Assembly (NCBI RefSeq): GCF_002355415.1 | Contig: NZ_AP014936.1 | Coordinates: 1,860,001-1,924,000 of the forward strand | Direction of reading: 5' to 3' | Length of the DNA: 64,000 nucleotides | DNA from: Sulfurifustis variabilis | GTDB lineage: Bacteria; Pseudomonadota; Gammaproteobacteria; Acidiferrobacterales; Sulfurifustaceae | Part shown: positions 16,592 through 25,376 of the stretch, piece after piece | Layout of the letters: the number at the start of each line of letters is the position of its first letter | How positions within the stretch are numbered: the stretch's first letter is position 1 | Program-made: the position numbers and the translations under genes | The notes under the pieces: model-generated | What the model was told of the DNA's origin: nothing | Database searches by the model: none | The model's input: the letters and a program-made list of their open reading frames with translations, nothing else

Positions 16592-17221
16592 TCAGCCGGG
16601 AGGGCCGGCGCTCGAGCGGCTGATCGTATTGACGGCCGCCAGCGCCTCCACGAACTCGCGGGCGACCTCGCGAAGCGGCCGGCGTTGGGCTCGCGCATGA
16701 CCGCGCAGTCGTTCGAACGATTCATCCTGCCCGAGCCCCTCGCGTTCCATGAGTATGCCGACCGCCGTGCTGACGATACGGTTGTGCTCGACGCCGTCAC
16801 GCAGGTTCGTGGTGTCTCGCATGAGCGCGTTGACCTCGGCGAAGCGGGCAAGCGTCGCCTCGATGCTGGGGACCAGCTGATTGACCTCGATGGGCTTCAC
16901 CAGGTAACCGCTGACGCCGAGAGCGATCGCCTCGTGCACGATCGGCTGGTCGTCGTAGGCCGAAAGCATGATGATGGGCCGATGACCGGCGGCGAGCATC
17001 GCCTTCGCCGTATCGAGCCCGCTCATGCCCGGCATGCGCACGTCCAAAATGACGATGCTCGGCGGTTCCCGGCGGTAGATCTCCAGCGCCTCACGGCCGT
17101 TGTCGACCGCATCCACCGGATATCCCCTGGCGCGAAGCCCCTCGGCGAGGGTGGCGAGAACCAGACGGTCATCGTCCACGAGGAGAATGCGAACTGCCGA
17201 TTGCGCGTGTTTCTGCGTCAT
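16592..17221 (-). CDS. Response regulator with ANTAR RNA-binding output
   Basis: A 209-residue protein with a receiver domain (LLVDDDR; phospho-Asp60 in VILDVRMPG; Lys in VKPIE) and a C-terminal ANTAR domain of about 55 residues (NRIVSTAVGILMEREGLGQDESFERLRGHARA). ANTAR proteins bind paired stem-loops in nascent RNA and prevent termination, as in EutV, NasR and AmiR. In EutV/EutW-type systems the partner is a HisKA_2-family kinase. Here such a kinase (17218-18402) overlaps its start by 4 bases, a textbook pair. The RNA targets are unknown; a hairpin at 13180-13200 is one candidate. Confidence 0.9.
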   Translation of the reverse strand: MTQKHAQSAVRILLVDDDRLVLATLAEGLRARGYPVDAVDNGREALEIYRREPPSIVILDVRMPGMSGLDTAKAMLAAGHRPIIMLSAYDDQPIVHEAIALGVSGYLVKPIEVNQLVPSIEATLARFAEVNALMRDTTNLRDGVEHNRIVSTAVGILMEREGLGQDESFERLRGHARAQRRPLREVAREFVEALAAVNTISRSSAGPPG

Positions 17222-18402
17222 ACGTCCTCTTCTTTATAGACGAGGCCACCGGTGCGCGCATAGGTCACCTCCCCCACCGTCCACTCTCCCTCTCGGTACA
17301 GGCGAAAGCGCGCGCCCTTGGTCGGCAGGAGGGCGCGCACCAGGTCGAGGCCGACGCCGCTGGCGCTCTCGCGCGCAGGTGCAATGCCGTCGTTCGCGAC
17401 GCGCAGATACACGGCTTCGGGATCGACGTCGAGGGCGACGCGCACGGTGCCGAGGCGGTTGTCGGGGTAGCCGTGGTTCGTGGCGTTCTGGATGAGCTCG
17501 TTCAGGATGAGCGCGATCGGGACCGCCTCGCTCGCCGGGACGCAGAGCTTCGCCGTGGCCTCGGTCGGAAGGGACTGGATCTGGTGCGGGGACAGCGCCC
17601 GGGCGACGCGGCACACGCCTTCGATGAGGGCGTTGAGCCCCACGGTTTCCCGCGTCTGGCGCGACAGCAGGTTGTGGACCTCGGCGATGGCGTAGAGCTG
17701 GCCGATGGCGCGGGTCAGGACCGGGCCCGCCTGCGGGTGGTCCTCGCGGTGGCGGCCGAGGAGTCCGATCACGCCCTGGAGGTTGTTCTTGATGCGGTGG
17801 TGCACCTCGCGCACGATCACGGCGAGGCGGTCGGCCTCGGTCTTGGCCTGCTGGTAGCGCTGGATGTTCGCCACCGTGTGCGCCACCTGCACGGCGAGGG
17901 ACTCGAGGTGCGGGAGGTGCGCGGGGGTGAAGGCGCGGGGGCGGTGGCTGGAGACGGACATCATCCCGAGGAAGTGGCCGGCGCTGTAAAGCGGGATTCG
18001 CGCACAGGAGCGCATGCCCCCTCGCGCGATCATGAGGTCCTCCGGAAAGCGCTGCTCGCGGCGCAGATCGCGCACGATGTACGCTCTACCAAGCCCCTTG
18101 AGATGCCCAAGGAAGCTTCCGTCCAGCGGGAGTCGGGTATCGCGGTCGACCGTGGACGGGTGATCGGCCGGGCTTTCCACCACGACAAACACCGCCTCGC
18201 CCCGGTCCTCGAGCACGATCATGAACTGGTCGATCGGGGCGACCCGTCGCAGCGCCTCCGCCACCGCTCCGAACGCCTCGCCGTACTCGAGTTGCGACGA
18301 TGCGAGTGCGCTCGCCTCCTGGATGACTTTCATCCAGGCGTAGTTGAGGTCGCGCCGGTGACGCGGCGCCTTCGTGGCGCGCTTTCGCTTTACCGCTCCC
18401 AC
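17218..18402 (-). CDS. GAF-HisKA_2 histidine kinase, partner of the ANTAR regulator
   Basis: A 394-residue soluble kinase. A GAF domain covers about 30-165 (ASSQLEYGEAFGAVAEALRRV to LGMMSVSSHRPRAF). HisKA_2 follows with phospho-acceptor His201/His202 in REVHHRIKNNLQGVIG, then HATPase_c (LNELIQNATNHGY, ANDGIAPARES, GVGLDLVRALLP). The stop overlaps the ANTAR regulator start (ATGA), so the two are a co-translated pair. From about base 17949 down to 17266 its DNA is identical to the broken kinase at 13340-14802, while the sensor half is not, so this is a recent domain exchange or duplication. The signal is unknown; GAF suggests a small ligand or redox cue. Confidence 0.9.
   Translation of the reverse strand: MGAVKRKRATKAPRHRRDLNYAWMKVIQEASALASSQLEYGEAFGAVAEALRRVAPIDQFMIVLEDRGEAVFVVVESPADHPSTVDRDTRLPLDGSFLGHLKGLGRAYIVRDLRREQRFPEDLMIARGGMRSCARIPLYSAGHFLGMMSVSSHRPRAFTPAHLPHLESLAVQVAHTVANIQRYQQAKTEADRLAVIVREVHHRIKNNLQGVIGLLGRHREDHPQAGPVLTRAIGQLYAIAEVHNLLSRQTRETVGLNALIEGVCRVARALSPHQIQSLPTEATAKLCVPASEAVPIALILNELIQNATNHGYPDNRLGTVRVALDVDPEAVYLRVANDGIAPARESASGVGLDLVRALLPTKGARFRLYREGEWTVGEVTYARTGGLVYKEEDV
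17266..17949. repeat. Copy 2 (complete) of the kinase-core repeat
   Basis: The intact partner of 13379-14010. It holds the 52 bases (17386-17437) missing from copy 1, which encode the stretch of the ATPase domain between the N-box and the ARESASGVGLDL segment. No short direct repeat precisely bounds the missing piece. Confidence 0.9.
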
Positions 18403-18789
18403 TGTCGCCTCCGTCGTTCGTGCATCAGCAGCCGTGCCGCGGCCCGCCGGGCGGATGCGGCTCTCTCTTATTCGAAATTGAGCGGGAATCGTAGGAGAAC
18501 AAGGCGCAACGCCTCAGGCCCGGCCGCCGCTTGGGGCCATTCTCATCGCATCCGCAACGGAGCTGCGGATCTCGACTTTCCCGGTTGACGGCTTCCCCCG
18601 TTCGTTCCTGAGATTCTTGTTCTTGGGAACGTTGTTATGAATTCTAATTCATCTGTTCGCCCGCGCCCCGCATGCCTGATTGCACAGGTCGGGTAAAGTC
18701 AATGACCGCGGCGGTGCGCGAGGTCGAAGTGCCGGCCGCGTGCACCGGCGGCAACGATTTGGGCCGGGATCGATGACGGCCGTCAAGGA
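18403..18789. other. Divergent intergenic region with an AT-rich palindrome
   Basis: The 387-base gap separates two divergent kinase genes. It contains the inverted repeat ATGAATT-CT-AATTCAT at 18637-18652, which stands out against the GC-rich background and is a plausible operator or promoter element. GTTC-TTGG-GAAC lies just before it. No RNA gene or convincing small protein is seen. Confidence 0.45.
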
Positions 18790-20295
18790 GTGCCACGATC
18801 CGGAGCACCGTCGATACACTATCGGGTACCTCACCCTGCGAGACCAGCCTTGGAAGCGAGCCGTCCACCGAGAGCGCGGAGTCGCCCAAAACGCCCGCCG
18901 CGGGCCTCCGACGCCGATCAGCGCGAGCGCCTGGAGAAGTTCGCCGAGCTAAGCCAGGAAGCGCTCTTCATACACGAAGAGGGTGTCATCCACGACATCA
19001 ATCCCGCCGCCGCGCGCATGGTCGGGGTATCCCCGAAAGATCTCATCGGCAAGCACGTGTTCACGCTGGTGGCGCCCGAGTCGCTGAACAGCGCCAAGAC
19101 CCAGATGGACATCAAACCCACCGAGCCGTACGAGTTGTTGCTCGTGCGACGCGACGGCACGAGGTTCTGGGCGGAGCTGCAAGGACGTTCGCTGTCCTGG
19201 CGCGGAAAGACGCTGAGAGTCGTCATGGCGCGCGACGCCACGGACCGCAAGCGGGCCGAAGCGGCACTGCACGACAGCGAGGCCCTCTTCCGCCAACTGG
19301 CGGAAAACATCAAGGAGGTGTTCTTCGTCCGGGACCTGCGGGAAAACCGGATGATCTATGTCAGCCCCTCGTACGAGGAGATCTGGCAACGGCCCCGCCA
19401 GGGATTGATGGAGAACCCTCTCGATTTCGTCCAGTCGATCCACCCGGACGACCGCGCGGCCGTCCTCGACACCCTGCGACGCCAGGCGCCGGGGGATCTT
19501 TTTCGCCGCGAATACCGAATCGTGCGGTCAAGCGGTGAAGTCCGCTGGATCCGGGCGCGCACGTTCCCGATCATGAACGCAGCGGGAGAGGTTCACCGGA
19601 TTGCCGGCGTTGCCGAAGACATCACCGATTTCAAGCAGGCGGAGCTCGCGCGACTCGAACATGAAAAGGCGCAGCGCGAGGCGCTCGTCCGCGAGGTGCA
19701 CCATCGCATCAAGAACAATCTGCAGGGCATCATCGGTTTGCTCCAATACGAGATGGGCGGGCACCCGGGGTTGCGCGAGGTGATACAGGACACGATCGAC
19801 CAAATCCGCTCCATCGCGGTCATCCATGGCCTGCAGAGCCTGACCCCGGGGCGCGACCTCCTGCTATGCGACGTGGTGCCTGCCGTCGTCAGTGCGGTTT
19901 GCGAGTCGCGCGAGCCGCGCCCACAGATTGCCCTCGAGGCCGATCTGCCCCGCTCCCTCAAGCTGCTGGAACCCCACGCCGTTCCCATCGCCCTGGTGAT
20001 CAACGAGCTCGTGACGAACGCCGTCAAGCACGCACCGGCCTGGCAGGCATCTATAGAAATCTATCTCGAGCAGCAGGCCGAAGGCGGCCGCTTCGTCGTT
20101 CGGACGCAAGGTGCGCGCCTGCCCGCCGGCTTCGATTTTCGAACAGGACAAGGATTGGGTACGGGCCTGCACTTGGTGAAGTCCCTGCTCCCGCGCGAAG
20201 GGGTGACCCTGACGATCACCCAGAAGGATAATGCGGTCCACGCCGAGCTCGGCCTTCTGCCGCCGGTGGTGGAGCCGTTGTCGCAGCCGGACTAG
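18790..20295 (+). CDS. Tandem-PAS HisKA_2 histidine kinase
   Basis: The product has up to 501 residues. Two PAS domains (about 48-155: SQEALFIHEEGVIHDINPAA; about 165-285: IKEVFFVRDLRENRMIYVS, with PAC motif IAGVAEDITD) precede HisKA_2 with His304 in REVHHRIKNNLQGIIGLL and HATPase_c (INELVTNAVKHAPAWQ, GLGTGLHLVKSLLP). The ATPase ends are diverged: the usual DNG motif reads RTQGARLPAG. The first 35 residues are Arg/Pro-rich and uncertain; a TTG at 18850 would remove 20 of them. It is the only plus-strand kinase in this region and is divergent from the ANTAR-kinase pair. No regulator follows it, so it may feed the ANTAR or EAL response regulators nearby. Confidence 0.85.
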   Translation: MPRSGAPSIHYRVPHPARPALEASRPPRARSRPKRPPRASDADQRERLEKFAELSQEALFIHEEGVIHDINPAAARMVGVSPKDLIGKHVFTLVAPESLNSAKTQMDIKPTEPYELLLVRRDGTRFWAELQGRSLSWRGKTLRVVMARDATDRKRAEAALHDSEALFRQLAENIKEVFFVRDLRENRMIYVSPSYEEIWQRPRQGLMENPLDFVQSIHPDDRAAVLDTLRRQAPGDLFRREYRIVRSSGEVRWIRARTFPIMNAAGEVHRIAGVAEDITDFKQAELARLEHEKAQREALVREVHHRIKNNLQGIIGLLQYEMGGHPGLREVIQDTIDQIRSIAVIHGLQSLTPGRDLLLCDVVPAVVSAVCESREPRPQIALEADLPRSLKLLEPHAVPIALVINELVTNAVKHAPAWQASIEIYLEQQAEGGRFVVRTQGARLPAGFDFRTGQGLGTGLHLVKSLLPREGVTLTITQKDNAVHAELGLLPPVVEPLSQPD

Positions 20296-20371
20296 CGTGA
20301 TCACCGCTCTCCCCCGAACTCGCCAGTTCTCCGATATGCTTGGCGTTGGCACCACGGTCTCCCGCACCGGA

Positions 20372-21271
20372 ATGACACGAGAACACAGACCCATCGGCTT
20401 CATCGGCCTCGGCGCCATGGGCCGGCACATGACCGCGAACCTGCTTCGGGCCGGACACCCGCTCGTCGTCTGGGCGAGGCGGCCCGAGGCGGCGGAATCC
20501 TTGCGCGCGGCCGGCGCCGCGGTGGCGACATCGCCGCGCGCGCTCGCCGAGCGGTGCGATACGGTCCTGACCATCGTGACGGATGCGGCGGCCGTCGACG
20601 AGGTGGTGCTCGGCGAACAGGGGGTCATCCACGGCGCCCGCCCCGGAAGCCTCGTGATCGACATGGGGACGATATCCCCCGTCGACGCGCGACGCGTCGC
20701 GGCGGCCCTCGAGGCGCGGGGAATCGATCACCTGGACGCGCCGGTGTCCGGCGGGCCGGTCGGCGCGGAGCGGGCCACGCTCGCGATGATGGTCGGCGGG
20801 CCCGCGCCGGCGCTGGAGCGCGCGCGGCCCCTGCTCGCGTGCCTTGCGAAGACCATCGTGCACGTCGGCGGGCACGGTGCGGGGCTCGTGGCGAAGGCGG
20901 CGAACCAGATGATCATGTGCGTGACGTTGCAGGCGATCGCCGAGGCGCTGCTCTACGCGAAGCGCGCCGGCGTCGACGCCGGGCGGGTGCGGGACGCGCT
21001 CCTCGGCGGCTTCGCCGGCGGGCCGATCCTGGAGGTGTTCGGCAAACGCATGGTCGAGCGCGAGTTCACGCCCGGCGTCGAGGCGCGGCTGCATCACAAG
21101 GACATCGGCATCGCCGTCCGGCTCGCGCGGGAGCTCGGGCTCGCGCTTCCGGCTTCGGCGCTCGCGGAGCAGTCGTTTAACGCCATCATGGGCAACGGCC
21201 ACGGACAATCGGACTCCGCGGTGCTGATCGAGATCCTGGAGCGGATGTCGCTCGGCGCCGCCAGGCCGTGA
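20372..21271 (+). CDS. Beta-hydroxyacid dehydrogenase (tartronate-semialdehyde reductase/HIBADH family)
   Basis: A 299-residue NAD(P)-dependent dehydrogenase. The Rossmann motif is GFIGLGAMGRHM at residues 9-20, the substrate loop is DAPVSGGPVGAE, and the catalytic Lys lies in VAKAANQM. Length and motifs fit 3-hydroxyisobutyrate dehydrogenase, tartronate-semialdehyde reductase (GarR/GlxR) and related enzymes; sequence alone does not fix the substrate. Next to tricarboxylate/tartrate-type transport and D-tartrate dehydratase, a C3-C4 hydroxy acid is likely. The ATG at 20372 begins 9 residues before the Rossmann strand; an ATG at 20336 would add 12 residues of low homology. The SLC13-type carrier follows in the same direction. 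Confidence 0.85.
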   Translation: MTREHRPIGFIGLGAMGRHMTANLLRAGHPLVVWARRPEAAESLRAAGAAVATSPRALAERCDTVLTIVTDAAAVDEVVLGEQGVIHGARPGSLVIDMGTISPVDARRVAAALEARGIDHLDAPVSGGPVGAERATLAMMVGGPAPALERARPLLACLAKTIVHVGGHGAGLVAKAANQMIMCVTLQAIAEALLYAKRAGVDAGRVRDALLGGFAGGPILEVFGKRMVEREFTPGVEARLHHKDIGIAVRLARELGLALPASALAEQSFNAIMGNGHGQSDSAVLIEILERMSLGAARP

Positions 21272-21380
21272 GCAGGACCCCGGACCGGACCCCGACAACA
21301 AGAACCCCGCCGAGTCCGCCATCGACAAGACCGCCTTACGCCTGCCTGCCGTCATCGCCGCGCTCGCGCTCGCCGCGGCG

Positions 21381-22712
21381 GTGATCCTGGTGCTCATGCC
21401 GCCGCCGCCCGGCGTCAGCCGGACGCTGCTGCACGCCGCGGCGCTGACGGTCTTCGCCGTCGGGCTGTGGGCGACGGCGGCGATCCCGGAGGAAGTCACG
21501 GCCATCGCCTTCTTCCTCCTCGCGATGCTCCTCGCGGTCGCGCCGCCGTCGGTGGTGTTCTCCGGCTTCGCGGCGCAGGCCGTCTGGCTCGTCTTCGCGG
21601 GCGTCGTCATCGGCACCGCGGTGAAACACACGGGTCTCGGCGAGCGCCTGGCCCGGGCGCTCGTGCTGCGCATCGGCAGGAGCTACCTCGCCGTGATCAC
21701 GGGCCTCGTCGTCGTTGCCATGGTGCTCGCGTTCCTCATGCCGTCGAGCATGGGGCGCGTCGTTCTGCTCATCCCGGTGGTCAACGCGCTCGCCGCGCAG
21801 CTCGGCTTCGCCGAGGGCTCGCGCGGACGCATCGGCATGGTGATGGCGACGGGGCTGGCCTGTTTCATGCCGGCCGCCGCGGTGCTGCCCGCGGCGGTGC
21901 CGAACCTGGTGCTCGCCGGCGCCGCCGAGACGCAGTACGGGCTCGCGTTCGCCTACATGGAATTCCTGCGGCTGCACTTCCCGATCATCGGCATCGGCGA
22001 CAGCGTGCTGATCGTGCTGCTCACGACGCTGATCTTCGCGGAGAGGCCGCGGCCGTACGCCGGCGTCGCGCGCGCCGGCCCGATCACGCCGGCGGAGAAG
22101 CGCCTGAGCGTCGTGCTCGTCGCCGCCCTCGGCCTCTGGGCGACGGACACGCTGCACGGCGTCGGGCCGGGATGGATCGGGCTCGCGGCCGCGACCGCGT
22201 GCCTGCTCCCCGCGCTTCGGCTGCTGCCGCCGAAGGTATTCAGCGGACAGGCGAACCTCGCCCCCGTGATCTACGTCGCGGGCATTCTCGGCATGGCGGC
22301 GGTCGTTGCCGACAGCGGCCTGGCCGGCTGGCTCGGCGCCGCGCTGTTCGCCGTCGTGCCGCTCGAGGCCGGTGCGGAAGCGCGGAACTTCGCCTCGCTC
22401 GTCGGCATCGCGAGCGCGACCGGGTTCGTCGCCACGATGGCGGGCGTCCCGGCGGTGCTCGCGCCGCTCGCCGACACGCTCGCCGACGCGACGGGCCTTC
22501 CGCTCTACGCGGTGCTGATGACCCAGGTCATCGGCTACACCGCACTGTTCATTCCCTACCAGTCGCCGCCGCTCGTGGTCGCAATGCAGCTCGGCGGCGT
22601 GCGCCTGCGAGACGCGCTGCGCATCACGCTGCTGCTCGCGGCGCTCGAGCTGGCGCTGCTCACGCCGATCAACTTCCTCTGGTGGCGCTGGCTCGGCGTT
22701 TTCAGCCAATGA
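21381..22712 (+). CDS. SLC13/DASS-type anion symporter
   Basis: A 443-residue membrane protein with 11-12 hydrophobic helices, an early WATAAIPEEVTAIAFFLLAM segment, MPSSMGRVVLLIPVV (SNT-like helix-break signature) and a second inverted half with GIASATGFVATMAGVPAV. These match divalent-anion:Na+ symporters that carry dicarboxylates or sulfate. The GTG at 21381 is the only usual start codon in frame after the upstream stop, yet the frame continues upstream with hydrophobic sequence (LRLPAVIAALALAAAV) and no ATG, GTG or TTG. The true start may therefore be a rare codon, or the N-terminus may have been altered. It probably forms an operon with the dehydrogenase gene 109 bases before it. Confidence 0.8.
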   Translation: MILVLMPPPPGVSRTLLHAAALTVFAVGLWATAAIPEEVTAIAFFLLAMLLAVAPPSVVFSGFAAQAVWLVFAGVVIGTAVKHTGLGERLARALVLRIGRSYLAVITGLVVVAMVLAFLMPSSMGRVVLLIPVVNALAAQLGFAEGSRGRIGMVMATGLACFMPAAAVLPAAVPNLVLAGAAETQYGLAFAYMEFLRLHFPIIGIGDSVLIVLLTTLIFAERPRPYAGVARAGPITPAEKRLSVVLVAALGLWATDTLHGVGPGWIGLAAATACLLPALRLLPPKVFSGQANLAPVIYVAGILGMAAVVADSGLAGWLGAALFAVVPLEAGAEARNFASLVGIASATGFVATMAGVPAVLAPLADTLADATGLPLYAVLMTQVIGYTALFIPYQSPPLVVAMQLGGVRLRDALRITLLLAALELALLTPINFLWWRWLGVFSQ

Positions 22713-22878
22713 AACGCTCCGGGAAGGGGATGCCGGAAAATTGACTTTGCGAGAACACTGACCGTAGAGTCGCCCGAGAGCCGCGATCGCGTTTCGTGCG
22801 ATGGATCGCGATTGTCGCACCCGGCGCGCGTCCATTCTTCCGCGGTTCACCGCCACTTTCGAGCTGGAGAGCCACGAC

Positions 22879-23844
22879 ATGAAAAGAACCGTAAGACTCA
22901 CCCTGGCCGGCGCCGCCCTGCTGGGCGCCCTCGGGGCCTACGCGGCCTATCCCGAAAAGACGATCAGCTACATCATTGCCTTCGGGCCCGGCGGCGAGTC
23001 CGACATCTCGGCGCGCCTGCAGGAGCCCTTCTTCCAGAAGTACGCCAAGCAGACCGTCGCCATCCAGTACAAGGCCGGCGCGGGCGGCGCGACGACGTGG
23101 TCGCAGCTCAACAACATGCCGGCCGACGGCTACACCATCGTCGGCACCAACCTCCCGCACATCGTCCTGCAGCCGCTCGAGAAGGACGTGGGCTACGAGA
23201 CCGCGGATATCGCGAACGTCTACTGGTTTCACTACACGCCGGACGCGTTGATGGTGCCCGCCGACAGCCCGTACAAATCGGTGAAGGACCTCGTCGCCGA
23301 CGCCAAAAAGAAACCCGGCCAGATCACCTTCTCCGGCTCCGGCACCAACAGCGCGAACCATCTCGCGCAGCAGCGCTTCGACAAGCTCGCGGGCATCAAG
23401 ACGACCTACGTGCCGTTCAAGGGCACGGGCGCGTCGAACACCGCGCTGCTCGGAAAGCAGGTGAGCGGCTCCTGGGGCTACACCACGGTGCAGATGCAGC
23501 TCGGCGACAAGGCGCGCTGCCTCGCGGTCGCGATGGACAAGCGCCACCCCGCCATCCCCGACTGCCCGACCTTCAAGGAGCTCGGTTTCGACCTTGTCGG
23601 CGGAGCGTACCGCGGCATCGCCGTACCGAAGGCGACGCCCGACGACGTCAAGAAGCAGCTCTCCGAGCTGATCGGCAAGATCAACAAGGACCCCGAATTC
23701 ATCAAGAAGATGCAGGAGAACGGGTTCGCGATGATCGACATCGGCCTGAAGGAGATGCCGAAGTTCATGGCCGAGCAGTGCAAGGCCTACACCCAGATCG
23801 CGACCGAGATGGGCATCAAGAAACGCGATCCGCGCTGCCAGTAG
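22879..23844 (+). CDS. tctC: TctC/Bug-type periplasmic substrate-binding protein
   Basis: A 321-residue extracytoplasmic receptor of the tripartite tricarboxylate transporter family. A signal peptide (MKRTVRLTLAGAALLGALGAYA) precedes the Bug fold: YPEKTISYIIAFGPGGESD (carboxylate-binding loop), NKAGAGG-like YKAGAGGATTW, and MPADGYTIVGTN. It captures a carboxylated anion in the periplasm for the TctAB permease encoded just downstream. The start ATG 22879 has GGAGA 10 bases upstream. The substrate could be tartrate, sulfolactate or another hydroxy acid; TTT systems (SlcHFG) serve sulfolactate in Chromohalobacter, and D-tartrate dehydratase is encoded 2 kb downstream. Confidence 0.9.
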   Translation: MKRTVRLTLAGAALLGALGAYAAYPEKTISYIIAFGPGGESDISARLQEPFFQKYAKQTVAIQYKAGAGGATTWSQLNNMPADGYTIVGTNLPHIVLQPLEKDVGYETADIANVYWFHYTPDALMVPADSPYKSVKDLVADAKKKPGQITFSGSGTNSANHLAQQRFDKLAGIKTTYVPFKGTGASNTALLGKQVSGSWGYTTVQMQLGDKARCLAVAMDKRHPAIPDCPTFKELGFDLVGGAYRGIAVPKATPDDVKKQLSELIGKINKDPEFIKKMQENGFAMIDIGLKEMPKFMAEQCKAYTQIATEMGIKKRDPRCQ

Positions 23845-23868
23845 ACGGGTCCGTCGGGCTGGACGGCG

Positions 23869-25376
23869 ATGCCGTGGCTCGATTTCCTGGTTGACGCGCT
23901 GACGCCGGTCAACCTCCTCCTCGCCCTCGGGGCGTGGTGGCGGGCACGGTGATCGGCGCGTTGCCCGGGCTCACCGCGACCATGGCCGTCGCGGTTCTCG
24001 TCCCCTTCACCTTCGGCGTGCCGCCCGCCTCCGCGCTGATCCTCCTCGGCGCGATCTACACCGGCGCGATCTACGGCGGCGCCTACTCCGCCATCCTGCT
24101 CAACACGCCGGGCACGCCCTCGGCCATCGCGACGACCTTCGAGGGCTACCCGATGGCGAAGCGCGGCGACGGCGATCTCGCCATCACGATCGCCTGCCTG
24201 GCGTCGGTGTTCGGCGGGCTCGTGGGCGCGGCGTTTCTCCTGGGCCTCGCCCCGCCGCTCGCGGAATTCGCGCTCGCGTTCGGGCCGGTCGAGTATTTCT
24301 GGCTCGCGATCTTCGGCCTCACGCTCATTGGCGCCCTGAGCGAGGGCAACGTGCTGAAGGGCCTGATCGGCGCGTGCTTCGGGCTGCTGCTCGCGACCAT
24401 CGGCATCGCGGAGGTCGGCGGGGACATCCGCTACACGATGGGCACGCACCTCCTCCTCGGCGGCATCGACGTGGTCGCCGCGCTGATCGGGCTCTACTGC
24501 ATCCCGGTGATGATCGATCTCGTCGCGACGCCCGACCCGCACCTCAAGGTCGGCAGCCAGGTCGCCGGTTTCCGCCTGCGGGAGGGTTTCGGGCTCGCAT
24601 GGCGCCACAAGTTCAACCTGATCCGGAGCTCGCTGCTCGGGACCGTGATCGGCGTCCTCCCCGGGGCCGGCGGCTCCATCGCCTCGCTCGTCGCCTATTC
24701 GGAGGCGCGCCGCACGTCCAGGCGGGCGATGCACTTCGGCAAGGGCGAGCCGGAGGGTGTCCTGGCCACCGAGAGCGCGAACAACGCGACGGTGGGCGGC
24801 GGCCTCATCCCCACGCTCGTGCTCGGCATCCCCGGCACCCCGCCGGACGCCGTGATCCTGGGGGCGCTGCTCGTGCAGGGCATTCGCACCGGCCCGTCGC
24901 TCTTCAGCGAGCAGAGCTCGATCGTCTACACGTTCATCTTCGGGCTCTTCATCGCGACCGTCCTCATGCTGCCCATGGGCCTGCTGATCGGGCGCTACGC
25001 GTTTCGCTCGATCGTCACGATTCCGAAGGCCGTCCTCGTTCCCGCCATCGGTTTTCTGACGGTGATCGGCAGCTACGCCGTGAACAACAACGTCAACGAC
25101 GTCGCCGTCATGGTCAGCCTCGGCGTGATCGGGTGGCTCCTCAACCGCCTGGGCTATACGCCTTCCCCGATCGTGCTCGGCATCATTCTCGGCCCCATCG
25201 CCGAGGCCGGGTTCGTCCAGGGCTATCTCATCGGCAACGCGCGCGGCAGCGTCGTCATGGAGTTCTTCGGGCGGCCCATCGCGATCATGATCATCGTGGC
25301 CATCCTGCTCTCGCTCCTCTATCCCCTGCTGATGGCGCGGCTGCGCATGCGCCGGCCGGAGGTGGTCGGTGACTGA
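23869..25376 (+). CDS. tctA: TctA-type transporter large membrane subunit, with an apparent frameshift
   Basis: The long part (from 23934) is a typical TctA: VVAGTVIGALPGLTATMAV, GAIYGGAYSAILLNTPGTP, GVLPGAGGSIASLVAYSEA, and many helices. The expected N-terminus is found in another frame: ATG 23869 reads MPWLDFLVDALTPVNLLLAL, then hits a stop. One extra G in the run at 23929-23932 would join both parts into a normal TctA of about 503 residues. So either the sequence lost one G in a homopolymer, or the gene is broken in this strain. Without the frame change the GTG at 23934 would give a 480-residue protein lacking the first helix. It sits between tctC and tctB. Confidence 0.85.
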
